Both the position numbers and the translations under genes were made by a program. Below are positions 27,084 through 35,887 of a DNA stretch of 64,000 nucleotides, in pieces. The stretch is from Reyranella aquatilis (lineage in GTDB: Bacteria; Pseudomonadota; Alphaproteobacteria; Reyranellales; Reyranellaceae). Each line of letters begins with the position of its first letter. The first letter of the stretch is position 1. Location of the stretch: positions 248,001 to 312,000 of the forward strand of contig NZ_JAJISD010000006.1 in NCBI RefSeq assembly GCF_020880995.1, in the 5' to 3' direction. The notes under the pieces are model-generated. The model was not told where the DNA came from. It was given only the letters and a program-made list of their open reading frames with translations, and ran no database searches.

Positions 27084-28715
27084 TCAGGCGGCGAACTTGC
27101 CGAATTCCCAGTGGCGGCCAGGTGCGGCGGCGAACAGGGCTTTGGTGTAGTCGTCCTTGGGCGAGCCGAAGACCTGCTCGGCCGAGCCGTACTCGACGAC
27201 CCGCCCCTTGCTCATCACCGCGACGTAGTCGCAGATCTGCGCCGCGACGCGCAGGTCGTGGGTGATGAACAGCACCGCGAGGTTCAGCCGGACGCGGATC
27301 TCGTCCAGCAGCTCGAGCACCTGCTTCTGCACCGACACGTCGAGCGCCGAGACGGCCTCGTCGGCGATCAGCAGCTCGGGCTCCATGGCGAGCGCGCGGG
27401 CAATGCAGATGCGCTGGCGCTGGCCGCCCGAGAACTGATGGGGGTAGCGGTCGAGCGCGTTGGGATCGAGACGCACCGTCTCCATCAGCTTGCGCGCCCG
27501 GGCCATCGCCTCCTCGCGGCCGATGCCGAAGTTCATCGGCCCCTCGATGATGAAGTCGCCCACGGTGATGCGCGGGTTCATCGAGCGATACGGGTCCTGG
27601 AAGACGATCTGCACCCGGCGGCGGTGCGGACGCAGCTTGCGCGCCGACATGGTCGCGATCTCGGTGTCGCCGAGATAGATCTTGCCCTCGGAGGGATCGA
27701 TCAGCCGGGCGATGCAGCGCGCCACGGTCGACTTGCCCGAGCCGGATTCGCCCACGATGCCCAGCGTCTCGCCGCGGCGGATGTCGAGATCGACATCGAC
27801 GGCGGCCTTCACGACGCGCGCCTTCTGGAAGAAGGCGTTGCCGGTGTAGATCTTGCCGAGCTTCTCGGTGCGCAGGACCGTCTTGCCGTCGCGCCGCACG
27901 CCGCGATGGGCGGGTGTGATCGACGGCACCGACGAGATCAGCATCTTGGTGTAGCCCTGCACGGGCCGCGACAGGATCTGCTCGGTCGGGCCCATCTCCA
28001 CCAGCTCGCCCCAGCGCAGCACGGCCACGCGATGGGCGATCTCGGCGACGACGCCGAAATCGTGCGTGATGAACAGCACGCCGGTGCCTTGGCCGGCCTG
28101 CAGCTCGGCGACGAGCTTCAGGATCTCGGCCTGGGTGGTGACGTCGAGCGCGGTAGTCGGCTCGTCGGCGATCAGCAGCACCGGGTCGAGCACCAGCGCC
28201 ATGGCGATCATGATGCGCTGGCGCTGGCCGCCCGAAAGCTGATGCGGGAAGGAGGCGTAGATGCGCTCCGGCTCGGGCAGCTTCACGCGCGCCAGGATCG
28301 CGAGGATCTTGGCACGACGCGCGGCGGCATCGAGCTGGGTGTGCGTGCTCAGCACCTCGTCGATCTGGTCGCCGCAGGTCATGACGGGATTGAGTGCCGT
28401 CATGGGTTCCTGGAAGATCATCGACATGCGCGTGCAGCGCAGCTCGCGCAGCCGGTCCTCGCTGGCCGCGAGGATGTTCTCGCCTTCGAGCAGGATCTCG
28501 CCCGAGGTCGGCTTCAGCGCCTTGGCCAGCAGGCCCATCACCGTGAAGGCGATGACCGACTTGCCCGAGCCGGATTCGCCCACGAGGCAGACGATCTCGC
28601 CGGGATTGACGGTGAAGCTCACCTTCTCGACGGCATGGACGCGGTCGCCGCCCTTGGGCAGGGCGACGCTCAGGTTGCGGACTTCGAGGACGGGTCTCTT
28701 GGTTTCTGTCGACAT
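27084..28715 (-). CDS. Peptide/nickel-type ABC transporter ATPase, fused DppD-DppF form
   Basis: A 543-residue protein with two complete ABC ATPase domains. The first (about 8-255) has Walker A GESGSGKS, LSGGQRQRIMIAMAL and LLIADEPTTALD; the second (about 285-530) repeats GESGSGKSTVARC, FSGGQRQRICIARAL and LLIADEAVSALD. Note that the second Walker B region reads DEAVSALD, which is common for DppF-like domains. In E. coli the two subunits are separate proteins; here they form one chain. It powers the permeases encoded immediately upstream in the operon and overlaps dppC by one base. Confidence 0.95.
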   Translation of the reverse strand: MSTETKRPVLEVRNLSVALPKGGDRVHAVEKVSFTVNPGEIVCLVGESGSGKSVIAFTVMGLLAKALKPTSGEILLEGENILAASEDRLRELRCTRMSMIFQEPMTALNPVMTCGDQIDEVLSTHTQLDAAARRAKILAILARVKLPEPERIYASFPHQLSGGQRQRIMIAMALVLDPVLLIADEPTTALDVTTQAEILKLVAELQAGQGTGVLFITHDFGVVAEIAHRVAVLRWGELVEMGPTEQILSRPVQGYTKMLISSVPSITPAHRGVRRDGKTVLRTEKLGKIYTGNAFFQKARVVKAAVDVDLDIRRGETLGIVGESGSGKSTVARCIARLIDPSEGKIYLGDTEIATMSARKLRPHRRRVQIVFQDPYRSMNPRITVGDFIIEGPMNFGIGREEAMARARKLMETVRLDPNALDRYPHQFSGGQRQRICIARALAMEPELLIADEAVSALDVSVQKQVLELLDEIRVRLNLAVLFITHDLRVAAQICDYVAVMSKGRVVEYGSAEQVFGSPKDDYTKALFAAAPGRHWEFGKFAA

Positions 28716-29650
28716 CAGACTTTCTTGCTCATCTTCGGGTCAAGCGTGTCGCGCAGACCGTCGCCCATGATGTTGATGGCCAGCACCGTCAAGGCAAGGA
28801 AGATGCCGGGATACAGGATGTTGTGCGGGAACACGCGGAACAGCGTGCGGCCCTCGGCCATGATGTTGCCCCAGCTCGGGATCTCGGGCGGAATGCCGAT
28901 GCCGAGGAACGACAGGGCGGCCTCGGTCAGGATCGCCGCGGCGGCGAGGAAGGTGCCCTGCACGATCAGCGGCGCCACCGTGTTGGGCAGAATGTGGCGG
29001 AACATCAGGATCCAGGTCGGCGTGCCCACCGAGATCGCGCCCTCGACATAAGGCTCCTCGCGCACCGTCAGCACGATCGAGCGCACCAGTCGCACCACGC
29101 GTGGAACGTCGGGCACGACGATGGCGAACACCACCGTGATGAGGCCGGCGCGCCAGATCGAGACGAGGGCGATCGCGAGCAATATGCCCGGGATCGCCAT
29201 CAACCCATCCATGATGCGCATGATGATCCCGTCGGCCCACCTGATGTAACCGGAGATCAGGCCGATCACCATGCCGATGGCCACCGAGATGACCGACACG
29301 GCGACGCCCACGGCGAGCGAGACGCGCGCGCCGTACAGCACGCGGCTGTAGACGTCGCGGCCGAGGCTGTCGGTGCCCATGATGGCAACGCGCTTGGCGG
29401 TCTGGCCGTCGTCAAGCCGGTAGGTGATTTCCGTCCCTGGCTTCTTGTTCCTGGCCGCCGGATCGATGCGCTGCGGGTCCACGGTGCCGAGGAACGGCGC
29501 CAGGATGGCGATCATCAGCATGGTCAGCAGGATGACGCCGCCGAAGATCACGTTCGGATTGCGGAGAGCAACGAGCCAGAGGCTCTTGCGCTTGGTCGAC
29601 GCCGCCGCAATGGAGGCAGAATCGACGGCTTCTTCAGTGATCGCGCTCAA
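28715..29650 (-). CDS. Peptide/nickel-type ABC transporter permease (DppC-like)
   Basis: A 311-residue permease with a polar N-terminus, a first helix at about 33-52, and five further helices. The EAA loop is YVEGAISVGTPTWILMFRHILPN. A region of about 70 residues after the first helix carries NKKPGTEITYRLDDGQTAKR and leads into GTDSLGRDVYSRVLYGARVSL, the conserved DppC sequence. Start overlaps the stop of the DppB-like gene by 4 bp, so translation is coupled. Confidence 0.95.
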   Translation of the reverse strand: MSAITEEAVDSASIAAASTKRKSLWLVALRNPNVIFGGVILLTMLMIAILAPFLGTVDPQRIDPAARNKKPGTEITYRLDDGQTAKRVAIMGTDSLGRDVYSRVLYGARVSLAVGVAVSVISVAIGMVIGLISGYIRWADGIIMRIMDGLMAIPGILLAIALVSIWRAGLITVVFAIVVPDVPRVVRLVRSIVLTVREEPYVEGAISVGTPTWILMFRHILPNTVAPLIVQGTFLAAAAILTEAALSFLGIGIPPEIPSWGNIMAEGRTLFRVFPHNILYPGIFLALTVLAINIMGDGLRDTLDPKMSKKV

Positions 29651-30588
29651 TACCGGATCCTCGGGTCGAACAGGGTGTAGCTGATGTCGATGAGCAGGTT
29701 GATCACGACATAGACGACGGAGAACAGAAGAATGACGGTCTGGATCGTCGGGAAGTCGCGGCTCAGCACGGCCTCGACCGTGAGACGGCCGAGACCCGGA
29801 AGGCCGAACACGCTTTCCGTCACCACCGCGCCGCCGATCAGGATGGCGATGCCGAGGCCGATCACGGTCAGGATCGGCACGGCGGCATTGCGCAGCGCGT
29901 GGCGCATCAGCACCACGCGGTTGCTGAGGCCCTTGGCGCGGGCGGTGCGGATATAGTCCTCGTTCAGCACTTCCAGCACCGAGGCCCGCGTGATGCGCGA
30001 GATCAGGGCGATGAAGCCGACCGACAGGGTGAGCGACGGCAACACCATGCGCTCGAGGAACTGCCAGAAATTGACGCCGATGCGGACATAGCCCTGCACC
30101 GGCAGCCAGCCCAGCTCGATGGCGAAGACATAGATGAGGCAGTAGCCGATCACGAAGCCCGGCACCGAGAAGCCGAGGACCGAGAAGCCCATGACCGCAC
30201 GGTCGAACACCGACCCCTGCCGGTAGGCCGCGAGGACGCCGATCGGCACCGAGACGCTGACGGCGAAGAGCAGCGTGCAGATCGCGAGTGCCAGCGTCGG
30301 CTCGACGCGCTGGGCGATCAACTCGGCAACGGTCTTCTTGAAGAAGAAGCTTTCGCCAAAATTGCCCTGCAGCACGTTGCCGATCCAGATCGCGAACTGC
30401 GTCCAGATGGGCTCGTCGAGGCCGAGCTTGTTGCGGATGTCGGCAATCTGGTCGGAGGTGGCGTTGTCGCCGGCGATGACGGCGGCGGGGTCGCCAGGCG
30501 TCAATCGGAGCATAAGGAAGACGAAGATAGCCACCACCGCCAGGACGGGGATGATGGCTATGAGACGACGGGCGATAAAGTCGAGCAT
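29647..30588 (-). CDS. Peptide/nickel-type ABC transporter permease (DppB-like)
   Basis: A 313-residue permease with six helices. Family features are LRLTPGDPA after helix one, FGESFFFKKTVAELI, and the EAA loop DYIRTARAKGLSNRVVLMRHALRNA. The C-terminus LFDPRIRY is nearly invariant in DppB-like proteins. I set the start at 30588 because AGAGGG lies just upstream; the ATG at 30606 lies inside a repeat element. It follows two binding-protein genes and structured spacers, see the entries at 30601-30672. Confidence 0.95.
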   Translation of the reverse strand: MLDFIARRLIAIIPVLAVVAIFVFLMLRLTPGDPAAVIAGDNATSDQIADIRNKLGLDEPIWTQFAIWIGNVLQGNFGESFFFKKTVAELIAQRVEPTLALAICTLLFAVSVSVPIGVLAAYRQGSVFDRAVMGFSVLGFSVPGFVIGYCLIYVFAIELGWLPVQGYVRIGVNFWQFLERMVLPSLTLSVGFIALISRITRASVLEVLNEDYIRTARAKGLSNRVVLMRHALRNAAVPILTVIGLGIAILIGGAVVTESVFGLPGLGRLTVEAVLSRDFPTIQTVILLFSVVYVVINLLIDISYTLFDPRIRY

Positions 30589-30600
30589 TTTCCCTCTACA

Positions 30601-30672
30601 TGTCACCCCGGGCAGAGCGAAAAGAAACCTCCGCTCTGCTCAGGATGACAGCCTGGCCACCGACGGGTGGCC
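30601..30672. repeat. Structured spacer: degraded TGTCATCCC-type repeat plus hairpin
   Basis: Two structures lie between the first binding-protein gene and the DppB-like gene. GGCCACC-GACG-GGTGGCC (30655-30672) is a perfect 7-bp hairpin directly after the stop codon. Then 30601-30650 is an imperfect inverted repeat (TGTCACCCCGGGCAGAGCG against CGCTCTGCTCAGGATGACA) related to the elements at 4155 and 47221. Together they could slow 3' decay or cause partial termination so that more binding protein than permease is made. Confidence 0.65.
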
Positions 30673-30678
30673 CTGCTG

Positions 30679-32259
30679 TCACTTCTTTTCGATGTTCCAC
30701 ATCACCGGAACCGGCGCCTTCAGCCAGCCCGAGACGTTGGAGCGCATGGCGCCGGGTCCGTACCATTGGCCGACCCAGCCATACTGCGCGGTTTGCAAGG
30801 CCCGGGCCTGAACGGCGGCGGCGAGCGCCTTGTTCTTCGCGGGGTCGGTTTCCTTGGCGTAGGCGTCGCGCAGCTTTTCCATCTCCGGATCGGTCGGCCA
30901 GCCGAACCATGCCTTGTCGCCGTTCGCGACCATGTAAGAGGTCGAGATCGGGTTCAGGATGTCCGCCGCCACCGAGAAGGTGTGGAACAGGTTCCAGCCA
31001 CCCTGACTCACGGGACCCTTGTTGGTTCGACGCGTGACGACGGTTTGCCAGTCCATCGACTGCATGTCGACCTTGAAGCCGCCCTGTTCGAGCAGTGCCT
31101 TTGTCACAGGGGCCATGTTGGTGAGAACCGGCAGGGTCGTCGACTGAAGCAGTACGATCGGCGTGCCGTCGTAGCCGGCTTCCTTGAGCAGAGCCTTCGA
31201 CTTCTCGAAGTTCGGCTTCACGAACAGGTCGCCCGGCGCGTCGACGGCGTTCGGCGTGCCGCAGATGAACGCGGCCGTGCAAACCTTGTAGAATTCCGGC
31301 TCGCCGACGGTTGCCTTGAGGTAGTCCTCCTGGCGGATGCTCAGCAGCGCGGCTTCGCGGATCTTCGGATTGTTGAACGGCGGCTGGAGCCAGTTCATGC
31401 GGAAGATGAACTGGTGGCCGAGCGGGTTCCAGTTGAAGAGCGTAACGCCCTTCTCCTTCTTCAGGATCGGGATCAGGTCGTGCGGCGGCTGCTCGATGAC
31501 GTCGATCTCGCCCGCGGCGATGGCATTCACCTGCTGCTGCGGATCTGGCATCTCGATGATCTCGACCCGGTCGACCTTCACGACCTTGCCGCCGGCCAGA
31601 CCCGAGGGCGGCTCGGCGCGCGGCTTGTACTTGGCGTTCTTGTTGTAGACGTGCTTCTCGCCGGGCTTGGACTCGGCGTTCACGTAGATGAACGGGCCGG
31701 AGCCGATCTGGCTGTCGATCTGCTTGAAGGGGTCGGTGTCGGCAATCCGCTTCGGCATCATGAACGGAACCTGCGACGACGGCTTGCCGAGCGAGTCGAG
31801 CACCAGTCCGTAGGGCTCCTTCAGCACCATCTGGAAGGTCTTGGGATCGACTTCCTTGAATTCCTTCACGAAGTCCATGAGCTTCTGGCCCATCGAGTCG
31901 CGCGCGCCCCAGCGCTTGATCGAGGCGATGCAGTCCTCGGACGTCACCGGCTTGCCGTCGTGCCATTCGAGACCGTCGCGCAGGGTGAAGGTCCACACCG
32001 TCTTGTCGGCGGAGACGTCGTACTTGTCGACCATCTGCGGCTTGATGGCATTGTTCTCGTCGGAGGCGAACAGCGTGTCGTAGACGAGGTAGCCGTGGTT
32101 TCGCGTGACGTAAGCCGTCGTCCAGATCGGATCGAGGATCGTCAGGTTGCCGTTCTGGACGAACTTGATGACCTTGCCCTGGGCGAGCGCCGGCCCCGCA
32201 CTCGACAGAATCGCTCCGGCAAGCATCGCCGCAAGCGTACGCTTCATCACTTTCTTCAT
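30679..32259 (-). CDS. Peptide/nickel-type ABC substrate-binding protein, copy A
   Basis: A 526-residue periplasmic receptor of family 5. The signal peptide runs to PALAQG after KKVMKRTLAAMLAGAIL. WTFTLRDGLEWHDGKPVTSEDCIASIKRW is the family signature region and GSGPFIYVNAESKPG begins lobe two. CTAAFICGTPNAVDAPGDL has two cysteines that may form a disulfide. The start at 32259 has AGGGGGA 4 nt upstream. It resembles the next receptor over its full length, so the operon carries a duplicated receptor for one permease-ATPase set. Ligand unknown. Confidence 0.93.
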   Translation of the reverse strand: MKKVMKRTLAAMLAGAILSSAGPALAQGKVIKFVQNGNLTILDPIWTTAYVTRNHGYLVYDTLFASDENNAIKPQMVDKYDVSADKTVWTFTLRDGLEWHDGKPVTSEDCIASIKRWGARDSMGQKLMDFVKEFKEVDPKTFQMVLKEPYGLVLDSLGKPSSQVPFMMPKRIADTDPFKQIDSQIGSGPFIYVNAESKPGEKHVYNKNAKYKPRAEPPSGLAGGKVVKVDRVEIIEMPDPQQQVNAIAAGEIDVIEQPPHDLIPILKKEKGVTLFNWNPLGHQFIFRMNWLQPPFNNPKIREAALLSIRQEDYLKATVGEPEFYKVCTAAFICGTPNAVDAPGDLFVKPNFEKSKALLKEAGYDGTPIVLLQSTTLPVLTNMAPVTKALLEQGGFKVDMQSMDWQTVVTRRTNKGPVSQGGWNLFHTFSVAADILNPISTSYMVANGDKAWFGWPTDPEMEKLRDAYAKETDPAKNKALAAAVQARALQTAQYGWVGQWYGPGAMRSNVSGWLKAPVPVMWNIEKK

Positions 32260-32281
32260 CGTTCCCCCTTCGGGTTTCTTC

Positions 32282-32349
32282 CCCATCGAGAAAGGCGGGG
32301 ATCGCCCGCCTTCGTCGATGGGCGCGCGGGGCTCGGAGACCCCGCGCGC
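32282..32349. other. Two tandem perfect hairpins between duplicated receptor genes
   Basis: The first structure spans 32282-32322: CCCATCGA pairs with TCGATGGG and, inside it, AAGGCGGG with CCCGCCTT. The second is GCGCGCGGGG (32322-32331) with CCCCGCGCGC (32340-32349). The stems are uninterrupted and together fill most of the 97-bp spacer. There is no long T-run, so they are more likely to protect the upstream mRNA or attenuate readthrough than to end transcription fully. Confidence 0.65.
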
Positions 32350-32356
32350 CGCCCGG

Positions 32357-33943
32357 CTACTTCTTGGTGACGTTCCAGAACACCGGAACGGGGGCCGTCA
32401 GGTTGCCGTCGATGTTGTTGCGGCGGGCCAGCGGCGCGTACCACTGGCCGACGTTGATGTGGGTCGGGTAATCGACCCACCGCTTCTGCAGCGCCTCGAC
32501 GATCGCGAGCTGCTTGGCCGGGTCGGTCTCCTTCGAGAACTGGTCGCGCAGCTTCTCGATCTCCGCGTCGCACGGCCAGCCGAACATCGCCTTGTCGCAG
32601 GAGGCGTTGAAGTAGCCGGCCATCACCGGATTGAGGATGTCGGCCGCCACCCACGAGGTGAGGAAGGCGTGCCAGCCGCCCTGCGTCGGCGGGTCCTTCT
32701 TGACGCGGCGGGCGACCAGCGTCTGCCAGTCCATCGACACCATGTCGACCTTGAAGCCGGCCCGCTCCATCTGCGCCTTGGCGACCGGCGCGAGATTGGT
32801 GAGGACCTGGAGGTCGGTCGACTGCATCAGCACGATCGGCGTGCCGTCATAGCCCGCCTCGGTGAGGAGCTGCTTGGCCTTGGCGGCGTTGCCGTTCAGC
32901 ACGTCGGCCATGCCGGCGTCGGTGGCGAGCGGCGTGCCGCAGACGAACGGCGCCTTGCAGACCTTGTACCACTGCGGATCGCCGATCGTGGCCTTGAGGA
33001 AGTCCTCCTGGGCGAAGGCCACGAAGACGGCGTGACGGATCTTGGGATTGTCGAACGGCTTGGCCAGCGAGTTGAAGCGGAAGGCGTACTGGTTGCCGGT
33101 CGGATTGAAGCTCAGCAGCTTCACGTTCTTGTCCTTGGCAAGCAGGGGCAGAAGATCGTGGCCCGGGGACTCGAGCATGTCGATCTCGCCGTTCTGCAGC
33201 GCACCGACCTGGGTCTGCACGTCGGGGATCCAGATCCACTCGACGCGGTCGACCTTGACGACCTTGCCACCCGCCAGACCCGACGGCGCCTCGGCGCGCG
33301 GCTTGTACTTGGCGTTCTTGACGTAGACCGTCTTCTCGCCCGGCTTCCATTCGTCGGCCTTGAAGATGAACGGGCCCGAGCCCACCACGTCCTCGAGCTT
33401 GATCTGCGTGTTGGGGTCCGTCTCCGCGACGCGCTTGGGCATCATGAACGGGACGTTCGACGAGGGCTTGCCGAGCGATTGCAGCACGAGGCCGTACGGC
33501 TCCTTCATCGTCATGACGAAGGTCTTGGGGTCCACCACCTTAAGGTCGGCGACCGAGGCCATCATCTTCTGGCCCATCGAGTCCCTGGCCGCCCAGCGCT
33601 TGATCGAGGCGACGCAGTCCTCGGCCGTGACCGGCTTGCCGTCGTGCCACTCGAGGCCGTCGCGCAGCGTGAAGGTCCAGGTGAGCTTGTCGGCCGACAC
33701 GTCGTACTTGTCGACCATCTGCGGCTTCACTTCGAACTTCTCGTCCATCGCGAAGAGCGTGTCCCACACCATGTAGCCGTGGTTGCGCTGGATGTAGGCG
33801 GTGGTCCAGATCGGATCGAGAATCTTCACGTCCGAATGCATCACGACCTTGAGCGTCTGCGCCTGTGCCGGCGCGGCCGCCGCGAACGCGCCGACGCTGG
33901 CCGCGGCGACGATCGCGAGTGCCGATTTCCTGAACGAAAACAT
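32357..33943 (-). CDS. Peptide/nickel-type ABC substrate-binding protein, copy B
   Basis: A 528-residue receptor of family 5 and first gene of the operon. The signal peptide (FRKSALAIVAAASVGAFAAAA, then PAQAQT) is followed by LKVVMHSDVKILDPIWTTAYIQRNHG, which matches copy A closely. WTFTLRDGLEWHDGKPVTAEDC and GSGPFIFKADEWKPGEKT are the same landmarks as in copy A. The paired cysteines in CKAPFVCGTPLATDAG are also conserved, while an additional Cys near residue 475 (NASCDKAMFGWPCD) is not in copy A. The frame is open for another kilobase upstream, antisense-like through the lipoprotein gene in another frame, and that part is not coding. Confidence 0.93.
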   Translation of the reverse strand: MFSFRKSALAIVAAASVGAFAAAAPAQAQTLKVVMHSDVKILDPIWTTAYIQRNHGYMVWDTLFAMDEKFEVKPQMVDKYDVSADKLTWTFTLRDGLEWHDGKPVTAEDCVASIKRWAARDSMGQKMMASVADLKVVDPKTFVMTMKEPYGLVLQSLGKPSSNVPFMMPKRVAETDPNTQIKLEDVVGSGPFIFKADEWKPGEKTVYVKNAKYKPRAEAPSGLAGGKVVKVDRVEWIWIPDVQTQVGALQNGEIDMLESPGHDLLPLLAKDKNVKLLSFNPTGNQYAFRFNSLAKPFDNPKIRHAVFVAFAQEDFLKATIGDPQWYKVCKAPFVCGTPLATDAGMADVLNGNAAKAKQLLTEAGYDGTPIVLMQSTDLQVLTNLAPVAKAQMERAGFKVDMVSMDWQTLVARRVKKDPPTQGGWHAFLTSWVAADILNPVMAGYFNASCDKAMFGWPCDAEIEKLRDQFSKETDPAKQLAIVEALQKRWVDYPTHINVGQWYAPLARRNNIDGNLTAPVPVFWNVTKK

Positions 33944-34071
33944 GCTTGTTGTGCTCCCTGTCTTGCGCCCCGTTCCTGCGTTCTGAAGTCTAGCAAGAAT
34001 CGAGCCGCCCCACGGGACAGTAGCAGCCGGGAGCCCCCCTCTGACAAGCCGATTCACGCGCTGGGAAGATG

Positions 34072-35049
34072 TCAGCGCGGGCGGTTGATCGCCTTCTCGA
34101 GCAGTTCGAGCACACCCTCGGACGCGGCCGACGCGACGATGTCGCCGAATCCCGCCCAGGATCCCTTGGCCGCGGCCATCGGCACCGGGTTGGACTGTTC
34201 GATGTCGCCTATCGTCTTGCCCGCCGGGTCCTTGACGACCCATTTGACGACGAGCTTTCCGGTGCGCTCGTCGATCTGCGTCAGATTGACGGTACCGGCG
34301 ACGGCGAAGGCTTCGCCGTCCGCCTGGTCGACGATCACCAGCTTGCTCGATCCCAGCGCACGCCGCATGCCCGAGGTGAGCTGTCGATTGCCGTCGGAGG
34401 GTGCACCGGTAACCGGCACGACAAATACCTTTACCTGAGGCTCCGCGGGCTTGGCGGCGACGGGTGTGGGGGTGGTCGTGCTCGTCGGCACGGCGCCGTC
34501 CGGTGGCGGCGCTGCAGCCGGATCGGGCGGAAACTCGTAGGGTATCGTGACGCCGGCGGCGACCTGGCCTGGCGCTTTCGGGATGAAGTTGGGCGGCTTG
34601 CCGATCAGGGTCGCTACCCGCGGGGCGGCCTGTTGCGCGATGCGCGAAACCAGCCGCTCGGCCTGCTCGGCATAGTCCTCGGGCGGTGCGCGCGTCTTGA
34701 TCGTGACGGGCTCGTCGGTGCGCGGCTTGCCGCGGATGCGCCAGTCGACCTGGACCTCGATCGACATGTTGGCGTCGCGCGTGCTCATCACGCCCTCGAG
34801 CTGGATGGGCGCCTCGGCCGGCGCCACGGCGGCGACGATGCCGTAGGATTGCAGTTCGATCGCGAGGGCCGCGGCGACGCGCTCGCCCATCTCCGGGGGC
34901 ATGTTGCGCGGCGGGCTGATCGCCACCTCGACCTTGTCGCGCAGCTGGCGGCCGTAGGAAACCTTCGACGAATCGTGCTCGAAGGGCCTCGGTGTTCCGC
35001 CGCACGCCGCAAGGGCGAGCAGGCAGAGCAGCATCACAACATGGCGCAT
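34072..35049 (-). CDS. Uncharacterised lipoprotein
   Basis: A 325-residue protein I do not recognise. It begins MRHVVMLLCLLALAACGG with a lipobox LAAC at residues 13-16, so it is probably lipid-anchored. Two globular parts (about 25-165 and 205-325) are separated by a Pro/Thr/Ala-rich linker. Both parts look alike in style: short beta-rich stretches such as VEVQVDWRIRGKP and KLVVKWVVKDPAGKTIGDIEQ, the second with NPVPMAAAKGSWAGFGDIVASAASEGV, reminiscent of envelope proteins that measure variants of the same domain. It follows pgeF-midA-lgt in the same direction and may be co-transcribed with them. Confidence 0.8.
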   Translation of the reverse strand: MRHVVMLLCLLALAACGGTPRPFEHDSSKVSYGRQLRDKVEVAISPPRNMPPEMGERVAAALAIELQSYGIVAAVAPAEAPIQLEGVMSTRDANMSIEVQVDWRIRGKPRTDEPVTIKTRAPPEDYAEQAERLVSRIAQQAAPRVATLIGKPPNFIPKAPGQVAAGVTIPYEFPPDPAAAPPPDGAVPTSTTTPTPVAAKPAEPQVKVFVVPVTGAPSDGNRQLTSGMRRALGSSKLVIVDQADGEAFAVAGTVNLTQIDERTGKLVVKWVVKDPAGKTIGDIEQSNPVPMAAAKGSWAGFGDIVASAASEGVLELLEKAINRPR

Positions 35050-35102
35050 GTCGCGACGACCCCGAGCAGGCAGCAGAACATCAGGATGATGAAGTAGGGC
35101 AC
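35034..35102 (-). CDS. Possible 22-residue membrane peptide (GTG start)
   Basis: In the 54 bp between pgeF and the lipoprotein gene a GTG at 35102 opens a 22-codon frame that reads as one hydrophobic segment: PYFIILMFCCLLGVVATCAM. It begins two bases past the pgeF stop and overlaps the first codons of the lipoprotein gene in another frame. A single-helix small protein translated by coupling is possible; so is chance, because nothing but position and composition supports it. Confidence 0.25.
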   Translation of the reverse strand: MPYFIILMFCCLLGVVATCAML

Positions 35103-35103
35103 G

Positions 35104-35871
35104 TCAACCCGCGAGAGCGATGGCCGACAGGCCGCGCCCGTAGTCGCGCACGCCCTGCAGCGTGTTGCGCCGGTAGCTGAAGAAGTCGTCGGTGCCGGAG
35201 AGCGTGTCGTGGCCCGTCGCCGTCACGGCGACGCCATTGCGGGCTATCCGGTGCACGAGATAGCCCGGCAGGTCGAACATGAAGTGACCCGCGCGCGTGG
35301 CGGTGCGGAAGAACTGCGCATTGACCTCGTCCTGCGCCAGGAACGGCGCGGGAAACTCCGGGCCGACTTCATACGATTGCGGGCCGATGCAGGGTCCGAC
35401 AACGACCCGGATGCACTCGCGGCGGGCGCCGAGCTTCTCCATCGCAATGATGGTCTGATCGACGATGCCGCCCAGCGCGCCCTTCCAGCCGGCATGGGCG
35501 GCGCCGATCACCGCGGCATCGCCGTCGGCCAGCAGCACCGGCGCGCAGTCGGCCGCCAGCACGCCCAGCACGACGCCCGGCCGGTCGGTCACCAGCCCGT
35601 CCGCCTTGGGCGCGCCGGGCGAGCTCCAGCGTTCGTCGGCGACCGTCAGCACGTCGGTCGAATGGGTCTGGTGGACGGTCTGCAGGTCGGGCTCGCCGAG
35701 GCCGAACTGTTCGGCTACGCGGCGGCGGTTCTCGCGCACGTTGTCGGGCGAATCGCCCGAGCCGTAGCCGCAGTTCAGCGAGGAATAGAGACCGGCGCTG
35801 ACGCCGCCCTGCCGCGTGAAGAAACGATGCTGCACCCCGTCGAGGGCGGCGAGCGTCTGGGCCTGGATCAT
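35104..35871 (-). CDS. pgeF: Peptidoglycan editing factor PgeF (YfiH/laccase-domain family)
   Basis: A 255-residue protein of the multicopper-oxidase-like YfiH family; in E. coli PgeF acts on misincorporated amino acids in UDP-MurNAc and keeps peptidoglycan composition correct. Visible motifs: FFTRQGGVSAGLYSSLNCGYGSGD at 17-40, QTVHQTHSTDVL, the metal/substrate loop LAADCAPVLLAD, AHAGWKGALGG and CIGPQSYEVGPEF. The conserved Cys, His and Cys of these loops are all present. Part of an lgt-midA-pgeF run. Confidence 0.93.
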   Translation of the reverse strand: MIQAQTLAALDGVQHRFFTRQGGVSAGLYSSLNCGYGSGDSPDNVRENRRRVAEQFGLGEPDLQTVHQTHSTDVLTVADERWSSPGAPKADGLVTDRPGVVLGVLAADCAPVLLADGDAAVIGAAHAGWKGALGGIVDQTIIAMEKLGARRECIRVVVGPCIGPQSYEVGPEFPAPFLAQDEVNAQFFRTATRAGHFMFDLPGYLVHRIARNGVAVTATGHDTLSGTDDFFSYRRNTLQGVRDYGRGLSAIALAG

Positions 35872-35887
35872 TTATGCGTCCGAGGTA

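Noticed and set aside
33944-35005. Open minus-strand extension upstream of receptor copy B
   Set aside because: It overlaps the lipoprotein gene in another frame on the same strand, and a signal peptide with start is evident at 33943.
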